A stretch of DNA of 64,000 nucleotides, taken from Macrostomum hystrix. Lineage: Eukaryota > Platyhelminthes > Macrostomidae. This document shows, piece after piece, positions 13,377 to 25,075 of this stretch. Made by a program: the position numbers and the translations under genes. Below the pieces are notes generated by a model. It had not been told where the DNA came from and did not search any database. It saw only the letters and a list, made by a program, of their open reading frames with translations. Where the stretch lies: the NCBI GenBank assembly GCA_950097015.1, contig CATNEN010000033.1, positions 4,867,001 to 4,931,000 on the forward strand, given 5' to 3'. Each line of letters opens with the position of its first letter. Positions within the stretch are counted from its first letter, which is position 1.

Positions 13377-13540
13377 GGTCTGTCTTTCTGTCTGTCTGTC
13401 TGTGGTCTGTCTTTCTGTCTGTCTGTCTGTGGTCTGTCTGTCTGTGGTCTGTCTGTCTGTGGTCTGTCTGTGGTCTGTCTGTCTGTGGTCTGTCTGTCTG
13501 TGGTCTGTCTGTCTGTGGTCTGTCTTTCTGTCTGTCTGTC
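12408..13540. repeat. (TCTG)n / 15-bp GGTCTGTCTGTCTGT composite array
   Basis: Runs of TCTG alternate with regular 15-bp units, GGT followed by (CTGT)3. Occasional CCTG, CCGT and CTCTCTG variants recur in similar order, for example near 12560-12720 and 13040-13310, pointing to duplication of blocks. Very long frames are open in several phases on both strands and are repeat artefacts. Confidence 0.95.
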
Positions 13541-14542
13541 AAACGAGCTCTTTGCGCCTGAAGCAAAAGTGGCAAATTTCTGGGGAAAGTGACGCACGGA
13601 GAGTTGGACGCCTGGCTGGGTGAGTGGCGAGAAGGAATTAAAAAGTGGAGCTTTAAGCCGCTGCGTGTTTAATTGCTTTTGGTCAGTGTGAATGAGAAGC
13701 AGCAGCAGCAGCCGATTTTCCCAATGAGAATGCGTCCCTCTTCCCTGCACCCTCTCTCTAAGGCATTGCCTCTGGGACAAGCTTGTGGATACCTCTGGTG
13801 TATCGTCACCCTTCACTCCACTTTGGTAGTGTCCGTCAAAACACGCGCACACACTAGACACTCTCTACTCACAGTCTACTCAGCCACATATCCCACACCA
13901 ATGAGCTATTTAGCTAGAGGCCAAGCAGATTATTGCAGATCAGCAGGAGGTCCCTGCTGGCCAGGCTGCAACAGGCGATGTGGGTGCATTGGGTGGGGAC
14001 TGGGGGCAGTTGATTTGAGAAGGCGAGAGTGAAATGGGGATAAAAATAAGTAGGCCGGCTGTTGCGTCAGCTTTTTGTGGATTAAGGGGAAGAATATCCC
14101 TCCACTAACCGGAAAATGAAAGCTGCAAGTTTTGCTCGTCAGTTATAACAGTTGGGTGAGTTTAGATTGTAGATTTGAGTCCATAAGTTGAGCAGCGCTG
14201 AGAAGCAGACTGGGCGGACAGACAGTGAAGGCATGGAGTCAACTGGCTGCTTTTGTCAACAATGAAAACTCTGCGAGTTTGTGTTTTACATTTTACTCTC
14301 GCTCTCTAAATTCCCAGATCAAGCATGAGCATTTTCATTTGCCAGGCTGCTCAATATCGATTGCATAGCGCCAGATCTTTTAGTACGAGGTGGAGGCAAT
14401 CACTGCAAACTGTTTGCTGACCGGAGAACAGCTGACAAAATCCTATAATAGCTTATTCTCTCAGACTCTATCATTCAGTCTAGCCTTACTTACCGTTTTT
14501 AGTTTCTACTGCATAGTCTCTTCTGTCTCTTCTTCCCCTGTC
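13541..14542. other. unique spacer, nothing recognised
   Basis: 1 kb of unique sequence with no supportable gene or element. Confidence 0.5.
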
Positions 14543-15255
14543 TCTCTTCCCCTACCACCTTCTTCCCCTCTCTCTGCTCCCCTCCAATCTTCTTCCATGT
14601 CTCTGCTCCCCTCCAATCTTCTTCCCTGTCTCTGCTCCCCTCCAATCTTCTTCCATGTCTCTGCTCCCCTCCAATCTTCTTCCATGTCTCTGCTCCCCTC
14701 CAATCTTCTTCCCTGTCTCTGCTCCCCTCCAATCTTCTTCCATGTCTCTGCTCCCCTCCAATCTTCTTCCATGTCTCTGCTCCCCTCCAATCTTCTTCCA
14801 TGTCTCTGCTCCCCTCCAATCTTCTTCCCTGTCTCTGCTCCCCTCCAATCTTCTTCCATGTCTCTGCTCCCCTCCAATCTTCTTCCCTGTCTCTGCTCCC
14901 CTCCAATCTTCTTCCATGTCTCTGCTCCCCTCCAATCTTCTTCCCTGTCTCTGCTCCCCTCCAATCTTCTTCCCTGTCTCTGCTCCCCTCCAATCTTCTT
15001 CCCTGTCTCTGCTCCCCTCCAATCTTCTTCCCTGTCTCTCTTCCCCTACCACCTTCTTCCCCTGTCTCTCTTCCCCTACCACATTCTTCCCTGTCTCTCT
15101 TCCCCTACCATCTTCTTCCCTGTCTCTCTTCCCCTACCACCTTCTTCCCCTGTCTCTGCTCCCCTCCCATCTTCTTCCCTGTCTCTCTTCCCCTACCAAC
15201 TTCTTCTCCTGTCTCTGCTCCCCACCAATCCTCTTCACATCTCTCTTCCCCTATA
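14543..15255. repeat. 29-bp pyrimidine-rich minisatellite
   Basis: Unit core CCCCTCCAATCTTCTTCC followed by ATGTCTCTG or CTGTCTCTG. It is regular from ~14575 to ~15035, then degenerates into related CTACCACCTTCTTCC units. The strand is almost pure pyrimidine. Confidence 0.95.
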
Positions 15256-16865
15256 TTCTTCCCTTTCTGCTAACTTTATCTCCAATCTCCAATTTTAGAA
15301 ACAGTTTGGAACCCCATGGTTCAGGATGTTTACTTTAATTTTCCTTTGTTTCCTTACGGCTTCACAGCTAACTGTCTATTTCTCATCCCAAGGCGGTCGG
15401 AGATTCCCCTCAGCTGATTCTTAGAAAAGCAGCAGCGCTGCCTCGGTTCTATTTCTGCAACAAATCTCCCCTCAGCTTGAAGGATGGGACTTTGATCCGC
15501 TCCTCCTCAATAGCCGCTTCCCAGTCGATGATGCAATCTTTTCCTTTTTCCTTCTCTGAATATTTCTTCCGTGAGGTTGTATTCCCCTCTCGCCAGCCAA
15601 GTGGGGATATAAATTTTAGGGAGAGACTTTGGTGGGTGGAGCACCGGGGGGCTCAGAATGTTGTGAAGACCGACTGAAGTGGGACCCCGTCGACCTCTCG
15701 CCCTCTTTCCCGCCTTAACCCTCGCCTTCTATGGGCCAAACAACAGCCTCTAGAACTCCGCCATGAGCTGTTCTGAGCAGGTCTGAGCAGTGGTTGGCAA
15801 ACTGCATGCGATAAGTGAGTCCCGCAAGCTTTTAATATATAATTAGAATGCGGAATCTACCTGCCAAGCACCGCATGCAGCGGGAAGACGGGATAAAAAA
15901 CGAATTGTTAGTCGAAACTCTGACGGGATTTCAACCACATTGAAGTGGCCTGCGCGTCGTTGGGCTCGACATCTTCCGCGACACCCCGCCCCAGAATCCT
16001 CTCACCGGGCCGGGGGTTCCTAAATGCCTCCCCTCAGGGGCAAATATTGGGCTTCAGTGGCTTTGAAGTTAAATATGCTGACGCACAGAGAGGGCCTGCG
16101 GGATCTGATTAGCGGCCCCACAGCCACCTACCTGGACTCTCTTTGATACAACCTGAGAGTCTTATTTGCCCCTTAGCCCAGTTTGCAGTCCGGGTTGCTC
16201 AGGTTTTACCCGGCCTCGAGTTAATCGAAATCCGACCAAAAAACTGCCTCCAAAGTCAAAGAGTTGAGGCGCACAGGTGGGGAGGGGAGATAATTAAGTC
16301 CAACTCGCGGTAAAAAAAGCAGTGGGATTTCGGCTGGCCAAGTATGGCTCGCAGCGGAATTCGTTTGAGCAGACAAAATTGAGCAAATGTTTGTAGCGAG
16401 TCAAGCTCTGATAAGATTTCCCTGAGCAGACTCAAAGAAAGGCTTTTCCTGAGCTCATCTGAGCCCTCCGCCCCAAGCGAAATCGTAGCAAGCAACTCAC
16501 CTGTCCTGTCCTGATGACTCGCTGATGGAGTTCAAGCTGCATCTGCCGACTATAGAGCTGGGAGTCGCTGCTCGATTCTCCAGCAGCGCTTTCCGTTCTT
16601 ATCCGAGTCACTGAGGCCACTGGCCCGCGCACCTGACTGGCTAGCAGATTTTCCATTGGCTGGTGGGTGACACATCTCTCAACCAATGACAGGAGACCAG
16701 TTTTAATAGCCCCCAGTGTGCCATAGGCTTCACTGCCTTGTCGATGACATTTTTAGGGATGTGGCACCCAATGATGCTGTGGTGTGTAGCATTGGGACAC
16801 AAGATTATTAAGTGGGGTCTCTTATCGCCGTTATCAATCTGTTTTCTCGATTAACTATATTATTC
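15256..16865. other. 1.6-kb unique region without a supportable gene
   Basis: Minus frames of 79-84 codons lie at 16256-16686, but they have no recognised domain and no clear exon borders. Nothing is annotated. Confidence 0.5.
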
Positions 16866-17234
16866 CAACTCTATCCCTCTCTCTTCTCTCCCCCCATTCA
16901 CCTCTCCCTTCCCTTCTCCTCTCCGCTCCCTTCTCCTATTATCTTCTCTCCTCTCTCCTCCTCTCTCTCCTCTCCCCTCCCTCCTTTTCCTCTCTCTCCA
17001 CTCTCTCCTTTCCCATCCCTTTTCCTCTCCCTTCTCTCCTCTCTCTCCTCTCTATCTCCTCTCTATCTCCTCTCTCTCCTCTCTCTCATTTCCCCTCCCT
17101 TCTCCTCTCTCTTCTCTCCTCTCTCTTCTCTCCTCTCTCTCCTCTCCCCTTCCTTCTCCTCTCTCTCTCCTCTCCCCTTCCTTCTCCTCTCTCTCTCCTC
17201 TCCCCTTCATTCTCCTCTCTCTCCTCTCCCTCCT
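16866..17234. repeat. polypyrimidine (CTCCTCTCT)n tract
   Basis: Nearly pure C/T on the plus strand for ~370 bp, with irregular CTCCTCTCTCT-type repeats. The homopyrimidine-homopurine composition could favour triplex (H-DNA) formation. Confidence 0.9.
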
Positions 17235-17827
17235 AATATCATAGAATCCAGAGCTACATCTATTTGAGAAGACCTTTCAAGAACTCAAACAGCTCACTTA
17301 GTCAATTCCTAAGTTGTGTTTAAGAGCTCAATCAGTTTTCACCTGTTTGTTTTAGCAAAAATCAATGTCAATCAAATTAAAACGATGATCGATATGTGAT
17401 TACTCATCTATCAGGCAATCACAGTCGAGTATAGAATATCTGGCCCAATACATGAATTATCTTGATTGCTAGCATAGGCACGAGGAACACACGAGATCGA
17501 TGAGACACCACTTGATTCTTCGGCGAAGCTTGAATCCATCGCCTATTGGGTACATTGTTTGCCGAGGGGGCTCTTCCAGCCAGACTGCGAGGCTGTGTGC
17601 TCGATGATCTAATAATCCCAGTCGAGGGCTAAACACGCAGGTTTCATTGGGAACAGAGAAAGACGGAAAGGGAGACAGCCCGAAAGCTGCTTGCATTGAT
17701 TTGTGGATTATTGAAGCCACGAATTTACACCTGCATGCAAACACACCTTTTTGAGTCGATAGGTCTATGAATATAATATGACCTCAGGGTCAGGAACTAA
17801 TGGAAATAGGATCTGGGGTATATGGAA
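17235..17827. other. unique spacer, nothing recognised
   Basis: No supportable gene or element. Confidence 0.5.
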
Positions 17828-19122
17828 ACTAAAAAATATGGGAATTGAAGAAAATGGGAACTGAAGAATATTGGAACTGAAGGATATGGGAACTGAAGAA
17901 TATTGGAACTGAAGGATATGGGAACTGAAAAGTATTGGAACTGAAGGATATGGGAACTGAAGGATATGGGAATTGAAGAAAATGGGAACTGAAGAATATT
18001 GGAACTGAAGGATATGGGAACTGAAAAATATTGGAACTGAAGGATATGGGAACTGAAGGATATGGGAACTGAAGGATATGGGAACTGAAGGATATGGGAA
18101 CTGAAGGATATGGGAACTAAAGAATATTGGAACTGAAGGATATGGGAACTGAAAAATATTGGAACTGAAGGATATTGGAACTGAAGGATATGGGAACTGA
18201 AGGATATGGGAACTGAAGGATATGGGAACTAAAGAATATTGGAACTGAAGGATATGGGAACTGAAGGATATGGGAACTGTAGGATATGGGAACTGAAGGC
18301 AATGGGAACTGAAGGCAATGGGAACTGAAGGCAATGGGAACTGTAGGATATGGGAACTGAAGGCAATGGGAACTGAAGGATATGGGAACTGAAGGATATG
18401 GGAACTGAAAGATATGGGAACTGAAATATATGGGAACTGAAGGATATGGGAACTGAAGGCAATGGGAACTGAACGATATGGGAACTGAAAGATATGGTGA
18501 ACTGAAAGGAATGGGAGCTGAAGGATATGGGAGCTGAAGGATATGGGAGCTGAAGGATATGGGAGCTGAAGGATATGGGAGCTGAAGGATATGGGAACTG
18601 AAGGATATGGGAACTGAAGGATATGGGAACTGAAGGCAATGGGAACTGAAGGATTTGGGAACTGAAGGATATGGGAACTGAAGGATATGGGAACTGAAGG
18701 ATATGGGAACTGAAGGCAATGGGAACTGAAGGATATGGGAACTGAAGGATATGGGAACTGAAGGATATGGGAACTGAAGGATATGGGAACTGAAGGATAT
18801 GGGAACTGAAGGATATGGGAACTGAAGGATATGGGATCTGACGGATATGGGAACTGAAGGATATGGGAACTAAAGGATATGGGAACTGAAGGATATGGGA
18901 ACTGAAGGATATGGGAACTGAAGGATATAGGAACTGAAGGATATGGGAACTGAAGGATATGGGAACTGAAGGCAATGGGAACTGAAGGATATGGGAACTG
19001 AAGGATATGGGAACTGAAGGATATGGGAACTGAAGGATGTGGGAACTGAAGGATGTGGGAACTGAAAGATATGGGAACTGAAAGATATGGGAACTGAAGG
19101 ATATGGGAACTGAAGGATATGG
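17828..19122. repeat. 16-bp minisatellite, ~80 copies
   Basis: Unit GGGAACTGAAGGATAT with variants GAATATT, GGCAAT and GGGAGCTG clustered in sub-blocks. Because 16 is not a multiple of 3, a minus frame repeats every 48 bp as a 16-residue Ser/Pro/Phe peptide; I regard it as non-coding. Confidence 0.95.
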
Positions 19123-19829
19123 GTGCGTGAATCGAGTGATCTTTGAGCAGGACGGGCCATGGAGGCTGGTGATGCTGTCCTGGCTCTAATAAGGCAGGTA
19201 AATTCCAAGCTAATTTACGATTGCGCAAGCCAAGCTGTGAGCTCATTCTCAGCCGCAACAGCGTGCAGCTTCATCCAGCTAGGAGGCACGTTGCGGTCTG
19301 CTCAGCAGGGGGAATGTTCTAAAAAAAATTTAGACTGAATTTACTAGCCTCCCAGTTGTGAGATGGTGAGCAGAGCTGCTCAGCGAAGGAGGGCAGTTCT
19401 AGTGCAGCAATTCAACAGAATTCTCACAGCCACGGCTCCTGCGCTCTTTTGATGGTCGTTCCTTTTGCATTCCCTCTGTCTCCTTTCTCTTTATCCCATC
19501 TTCTTCCTGAGAAGGAACATCTGCCAGCGGTTGCCCGAGGTCTCTATTTTGTCCCAGCAACTCCCGTCCTCCGTCACCGCAGCCTGACCCGATCCGAGCC
19601 CTCATCGTGTCCCAGTTTCTTTTACTCCCCACAAAAATAGGATCAGCAAGGAGCAGCTGAGTCACAAACAGGCTGCTTTATTTCATCATGTCTCTCCGGC
19701 TCTGATGTCTGTAATCAGTTTGCTGCTTCTGCTGGGACTGCTTTGGCTGCCAGCCTGTTCTGTTGCGGTTTCTGCTCTGATGCCTGTCTTCTGACAGTTT
19801 ATCCTATCACACATGTGCTCCCTCCTGTC
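19123..19829. other. unique spacer, nothing recognised
   Basis: No supportable gene or element. Confidence 0.5.
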
Positions 19830-20313
19830 TTCTCACTCTCTACCAGATCTCCTCACTCTCTCCCAGATCTTCTCACTCTCTCCGAGATCTTCTCACTCTC
19901 TCCCAGATCTTCTCACTCTCCCCCAGATATTCTCACTCTCTCCCAGATCTTCTCACTCTCTCCCAGATCTTCTCACTCTCTCCCACATCTTCTCACTCTC
20001 TCCCACATCTTCTCACTCTCTCTCACATCTTCTCACTCTCTCTCACATCTTCTCACTCTCTCCGAGATCTTCTCACTCTCTCCCAGATCTTCTCACTCTC
20101 TCCCAGATCTCCTCACTCTCTCCGAGATCTTCTCACTCTCTCCCAGATCTTCTCACTCTCTCCCAGATATTCTCACTCTCTCCCAGATATTCTCACTCTC
20201 TCCCAGATATTCTCACTCTCTCCCAGATATTCTCACTCTCTCCCAGATATTCTCACTCTCTCCCAGATCTTCTCACTCTCTCCCAGATCTTCTCACTCTC
20301 TCCCAGATCTCCT
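19830..20313. repeat. 20-bp minisatellite, 24 copies
   Basis: Unit TCTTCTCACTCTCTCCCAGA with very regular length, so copies line up three to each 60-base line. Variants are CACA, CGAGA and AGATAT. AGATCT (BglII) occurs in many units. Confidence 0.95.
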
Positions 20314-21225
20314 CTCCTCCCAGTTCAGTCTGTTCAGTCTGTGAGCTGGCAAAATTCAGTATCAATTGACTAAGGCTGTAAAATTGCTCAATCATCAGGT
20401 GGCTTTCGTTCTGTCTCTTTGAGTTCGGCTGAGCTGAGCAGGTTCGTTCGCCTATCCAGCGGTGATTTGGCGCAGGCGGAGAAGCAATTCTCAAATCCCT
20501 CTAAACAGACTCAATTGAGCAATTTTCTTTTGATTTTGCCTGAGCACACGAAAGCCGGCCGGATCAAGGGGCATGCTAGCTGGGTGTGGCTTGATTGCCA
20601 GTTGTCAGAACAGAACCCGGCTGCAATTAACTAGCATTCAATCTCGGCCTCGGCCGGGGCAGCTCCCATGGGTGCCACCTGCGGCTGCCACCGCCCTGAG
20701 CACAGAACAGATTGGGAAACGGACTGGGGGTCTCAGGTTGCTCAATAGGGAAAAGCATTTTTTTCAGTGGTTTTGTGACCGGCTGGTTAATAATAATAAC
20801 AAATATTCGCAGCGGACTGTGGGCAATGATGAATAAATTGGCCACAGTCGATCAGCAGCCAGCGAAGAGGTGATTCTACCCATTCTGCTGACTCCTAGGC
20901 ATCATTTTTAATTATAGCATTCCATACTTTTTCCATGCCTTCATACTACTCACAAAAGTTTATCAGTAGTATCGTAGGTAAATTCAAGCAGTGGGATTGA
21001 AGTCTCGAAAAGAAGTTACATTTTTTTTCCAGAAGTTCGAATAAGAAAAACGAGTTGTTGTCATTGCCATAGTAACCCATTTGAAAGTGCGAATTATTTT
21101 GGCGATTTTCCTTCACAAGAACACCCATCACGCCATGGCATTGACTGAAACAGTTTTTTTTTATTTTTTAAGTTTTTTAAAACTTTTTTCCCTTTTTAAT
21201 TTTGCCTAAAGTATAGCACTTGGTG
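20314..21225. other. unique region downstream of the synaptotagmin-like gene
   Basis: No coding sequence recognised. A minus-strand AATAAA lies at 21160-21165, ~440 bp past the stop of the synaptotagmin-like gene, and could serve as its poly(A) signal (weak). Confidence 0.4.
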
Positions 21226-21422
21226 CATAGTGAAGAGATTTGAGGGTCAGGGAGTGGGGTGGGTGCACTGTCGAGGGATTTGAGGGTCAGGGAGCGAGGT
21301 GGGTGTTCTTTGGGGGTTTGAGGGTCAGGGAGTGGGGTGGGTGTTCTTTGGGGGTTTGAGGGTCAGGGAGTGGGGTGGGTGTTCTTTGGGGGTTTAAGGG
21401 TCAGGGAGTGAGGTGGGTACGG
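21226..21422. repeat. ~38-bp minisatellite, about 5 copies
   Basis: Unit includes TTTGAGGGTCAGGGAGTGGG and GTGGGTGTTCTTTGGGGG. It is G-rich on the plus strand. It lies ~180 bp beyond the stop codon of the synaptotagmin-like gene, possibly in its 3' UTR. Confidence 0.9.
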
Positions 21423-21605
21423 AGGGTGTTAGTCTATGAGGATCATATGATGGGTTCATAGTTACATGAGTCGGCCGGGGTAGCAGAGTATCAAAGAGTT
21501 CAAGCAGCTGCAAAACTCAGTCCTGTGCCTATCTATGTTCGCACACAGGCCTCGGCCTTAGCCAATCACGATCAAAGAACTCCAGACAGGCAGAAAACAC
21601 GGTCG

Positions 21606-24600
21606 TCAGCGGCAGGCGTGGGTCAGCCACACCCAGGCATTCGCGTGGCTCATCGCGGCAGTCCACTGCCGCATGGCGGAGCTGCAGCTGGCCAGCGAGA
21701 AGTCGCCCAGCAGGACTCGGCCCGCCGGTCGCTGCTCGTTGCCAATAGCAACGCACACAAGGACGCCAACGTTGGCCGCCTGCAGCCGGGCATTGTCTAT
21801 GGCCAGAACTGGCGCCGGTTCTGACCAGTCGAAGACGTGAGCCGACCGGTCGACTGAAGGCTTGGCAGCGAGGCGGACGGCATTGTCGGCAGTCGGCTTC
21901 GATTGATCAGCCGGTACCACGGCGATTGTGGCAGTCACTGGAGCCACGCAGCCACTGGCATCGAGGTCGAAGACTTCGATCAGGCGGACGCAGACAGAGG
22001 ACAGCTGGCTGCCGGGGCTGAATAGCAGGCCCAGGTGCAGGCGTGGCAGTCCGCATGTCGGCATCAGCGGGAACTGCAGCGGCCGCAGCTGTCGCCACTG
22101 GACGGTGCGGTTGACATGCTCAGCGATTTCAGCTTGTGTAAAACTTCTCACCTCATCCTCTACCCTTTCTCACCTCATCCTCTATCCTTTCTCACCTCAT
22201 CCTCTACCCTTTCTCACCTCATCCTCTACCCTTTCTCACCTCATCCTCTACCCTTTCTCACCTCATCCTCTACCCTTTCTTCCCTTATTTGCAAAAATTT
22301 CTTTTCCCCATCGTCTTTTATTTCTCCCAAATCGGATACTGTTTCGATCGCCAAATGCGCTATCATATCTCCTCTCATCCTGTACCATTTCTCCCAACTG
22401 CTGCCATTTCTCCCATTCACTACCATTTCTCCCCTCATCCTCTATCATTTCTCCCCATGCCATGCCATGCCTACGATATCTGATCTCTCCTCACCCGAGT
22501 GTCAGCTCTGTCGACGCCCAACACAGCTGGACCGGCAGCCACCTCGGCGCTGAACTCCATCAGCGGCTCGTTGACCAGGTGCAGGGGAAAGCGCAGCTCT
22601 CCAATCGGCAGCCGGCGGTGGCATCCCGCCTGCTCACGAGCAGCCCAGACGGTTAAGGTCAGGCGTCTCTGGTGCGGCAGCTGCGACGACAGCCGGCCCA
22701 CATTCAGGCGCAGGCTGGCGACGTAGTCGATGGTGTCCGTCTGCCAGCTAGCGGCGGCTGCCACCTGCTGGCGGCTGATCCGCCCGGAGTCCCGCCGTGT
22801 CAGGCCGGCCTCGATGCGCCACTGCTGAGCGCCGCTGCCGCCGGCTATCTCAATGACACACAGCCAGCTCTGCCTGTCCAGCTGGGTGCCTTCGGGTGAG
22901 GGGAAGCTTTGGCCTTTGACTGGCATGGACGAGACTGAATCCGCAACTACTCTCTGTTCACCACTCTCTCTACCCTCTATCCTACTCTCTAATCTTTAGT
23001 CGGAGTCCCGCTCTACACTCCCCCACTCTGTACTCTCCCATTCGCTCACCTACGCTCTCTGAATATCTCATCACACTACTATCAGTAGCGTCGCTAAGAA
23101 ATTTCCCTCAAAACTTCTCTAAAGCTAAGATTCTGAATTGCACCAGTGCGTCACATGCGAAGCAGAGGCACAGCTGAGGCACAGCTGAGGCACAGGTGAG
23201 GCACAGCTGAGGCACAGGTGAGGCACAGGTGAGGCACAGGTGAGGCACAGGTGAGGCACAGCTGAGGCACAGGTGAGGCACAGGTGAGGCACAGGTGAGG
23301 CACAGCTGAGGCACAGGTGAGGCACAGGTGAGGCACCTGTCACTCACTGGGCGGCTTAGCTTCGAACCGCAGCCGAAAGCCGTACAGATAGAGAATTCCC
23401 TCGGCCAGGTCCAGCTTTGTGCACATCCGCAGCTCGGCCAGTCCGCCAATAGAAACGGCCTCGTCCGGATCGTTGCCTTCAGCGCCGAGCTCCTCGCTCT
23501 GGCTGTCGTTGACATTGTCGATTCTGTCCAGCTGATCGGAGCTGGCGAATTTGGCAGCGCCGCAATTCGCATCTCCTGTTGCCAGGCTGCACCGTCGGGT
23601 GGTTGGCGCCGACTGCGCCTCGGCGGAGGAGCTCACGGAGGAGCTCACGGAGGAGCTCAGCCTTCTCTGCCGCCTCCGGCACGACAGCTTCACGGACGCG
23701 GAGGAAGATGTGACAGCGATGGCCGCAATCACGGCGATGAGTACAGCTGAGCACAGAAGGCCGGTGAGAATGAGCAGATGGCTGCTGCTGCCGCCTGGTT
23801 CTGATGAAACTGCTGTGCGGGGAGACTGTAGCTGCTGTGAGACTGCCGGGGATGCGAACTCAGGATTAAGAATAGTGGAGGATGTGACCTGGGGATTAAA
23901 AGAGTCGTGGAGGCTGTGAACTGGGGATTAAGAATGGTGGAGGGTGTGAACTGGGGATTAAGAATGGTGGAGGGTGTGAACTGGGGATTAAGAATGGTGG
24001 AGGGTGTGAACTGGGGATTAAGAATGGTGGAGGGTGTGAACTGGGGATTAAAAGAGTCGTGGAGGCTGTGAACTGGGGATTAAAAATGGTAGAGGGTGTG
24101 AACTGGGGATTAAGAATGGTGGAGGCTGTGAACTGGGGATTAAGAATGGTAGAGGGTGTGAACTGGGGATTAAGAATGGTGGAGGCTGTGAACTGGGGAT
24201 TAAGAATGGTAGAGGGTGTGAACTGGGGATTAAGAATGGTGGAGGCTGTGAACTGGGGATTAAGAATGGTGGAGGGTGTGAACTGGGGATCAAGAATCGT
24301 GGACGGCGTGAACTGGGGATTAAAAGAGTCGTGGAGGCTGTGAACTGGGGATTAAGAATGGTGGAGGGTGTGAACTGGGGATTAAGAATGGTGGAGGCTG
24401 TGAACAGGGGATTAAGAATGGTGGAGGGTGTGAACAGGGGATTAAGAATGGTGGAGGGTGTGAACTGGGGATTAAGAATGGTGAAGGGCGTGAACTGGGG
24501 ATCAAGAATCGTGGAGGGCGTGAACTGAGGATTAAGAGTCGTGTAGGGTGTGAACTGGGGATTAAGAATGGTGGAGGGTGTGAACTGGGGATTAAGAATG

Positions 24601-25050
24601 GTGGAGGGTGTGAACTGGGGATTAAGAATGGTGGAGGGTGTGAACTGGGGATTAAGAATGGTGGAGGGTGTGAACTGGGGATTAAGAATGGTGGAGGCTG
24701 TGAACAGGGGATAAAGAATGGTGGAGGGTGTGAACTGGGGATTAAGAATGGTGGAGGGTGTGAACTGGGGATCAAGAATGGTGGAGGGTGTGAACTGGGG
24801 ATTAAGAATGGTGGAGGCTGTGAACAGGGGATTAAGAATGGTGGAGGGTGTGAACAGGGGATTAAGAATGGTGAAGGGCGTGAACTGGGGATCAAGAATC
24901 GTGGAGGGCGTGAACTGAGGATTAAGAGTCGCGTAGGGTGTGAACTTAGAAGTCAGTGTGTGAGATCAGTTGATCGCTGATCTAATCGTAGAATAAATTA
25001 GCTCATCTCACCTTTGAAGCCGCGACGTTCGTCTCCCGCCTCCGTCCCAT
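21606..25050 (-). CDS. synaptotagmin-like protein, four exons
   Basis: Proposed exons (minus): 25050-25012, 23888-23348, 22934-22495 and 22097-21606, in consistent phase, giving ~503 residues. A short lumenal N-terminus precedes one transmembrane helix (SHLLILTGLLCSAVLIAVI) and a basic stretch (CRRRQRRL), the usual synaptotagmin order. Two C2-like regions follow. The first contains RLTLTVWAA and IGELRFPLHLV, like the end of synaptotagmin C2A. The second contains RPAGRVLLGDFS and MRQWTAAMSH, like the C-terminal part of C2B. The Ca2+-binding Asp-Pro-Tyr loops are not recognisable, so a Ca2+-independent family member is likely (inference). An alternative pair, start 25075 and acceptor at 23842, is also in phase. 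The acceptor of exon 4 is the least certain. Every intron carries its own tandem array. Confidence 0.6.
22141..22279. repeat. 22-bp minisatellite, ~6 copies, in intron 3 of the synaptotagmin-like gene
   Basis: Plus-strand unit core CTCACCTCATCCTCTACCCT. In the gene's sense it reads GGATGAGGTGAGAAAGGG, so each copy contains AG|GTGAGA, a good 5' splice-site match. Confidence 0.9.
23160..23335. repeat. 11-bp minisatellite, ~16 copies, in intron 2 of the synaptotagmin-like gene
   Basis: Unit GAGGCACAGGT or GAGGCACAGCT on the plus strand. The array comes within ~12 bp of the exon 2 donor (23347). Confidence 0.95.
23859..24945. repeat. 30-bp minisatellite, ~36 copies, filling intron 1 of the synaptotagmin-like gene
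   Basis: In the gene's sense the unit includes CACCATTCTTAATCCCCAG and resembles a 3' splice site. The copy nearest exon 2 supplies the proposed acceptor at 23889. The first 30 bases of exon 2 (23888-23859) are themselves a diverged unit, ~26 of 30 identical. Confidence 0.95.
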
Positions 25051-25075
25051 TCGCATAGTCTATGGCCAGACTCAT

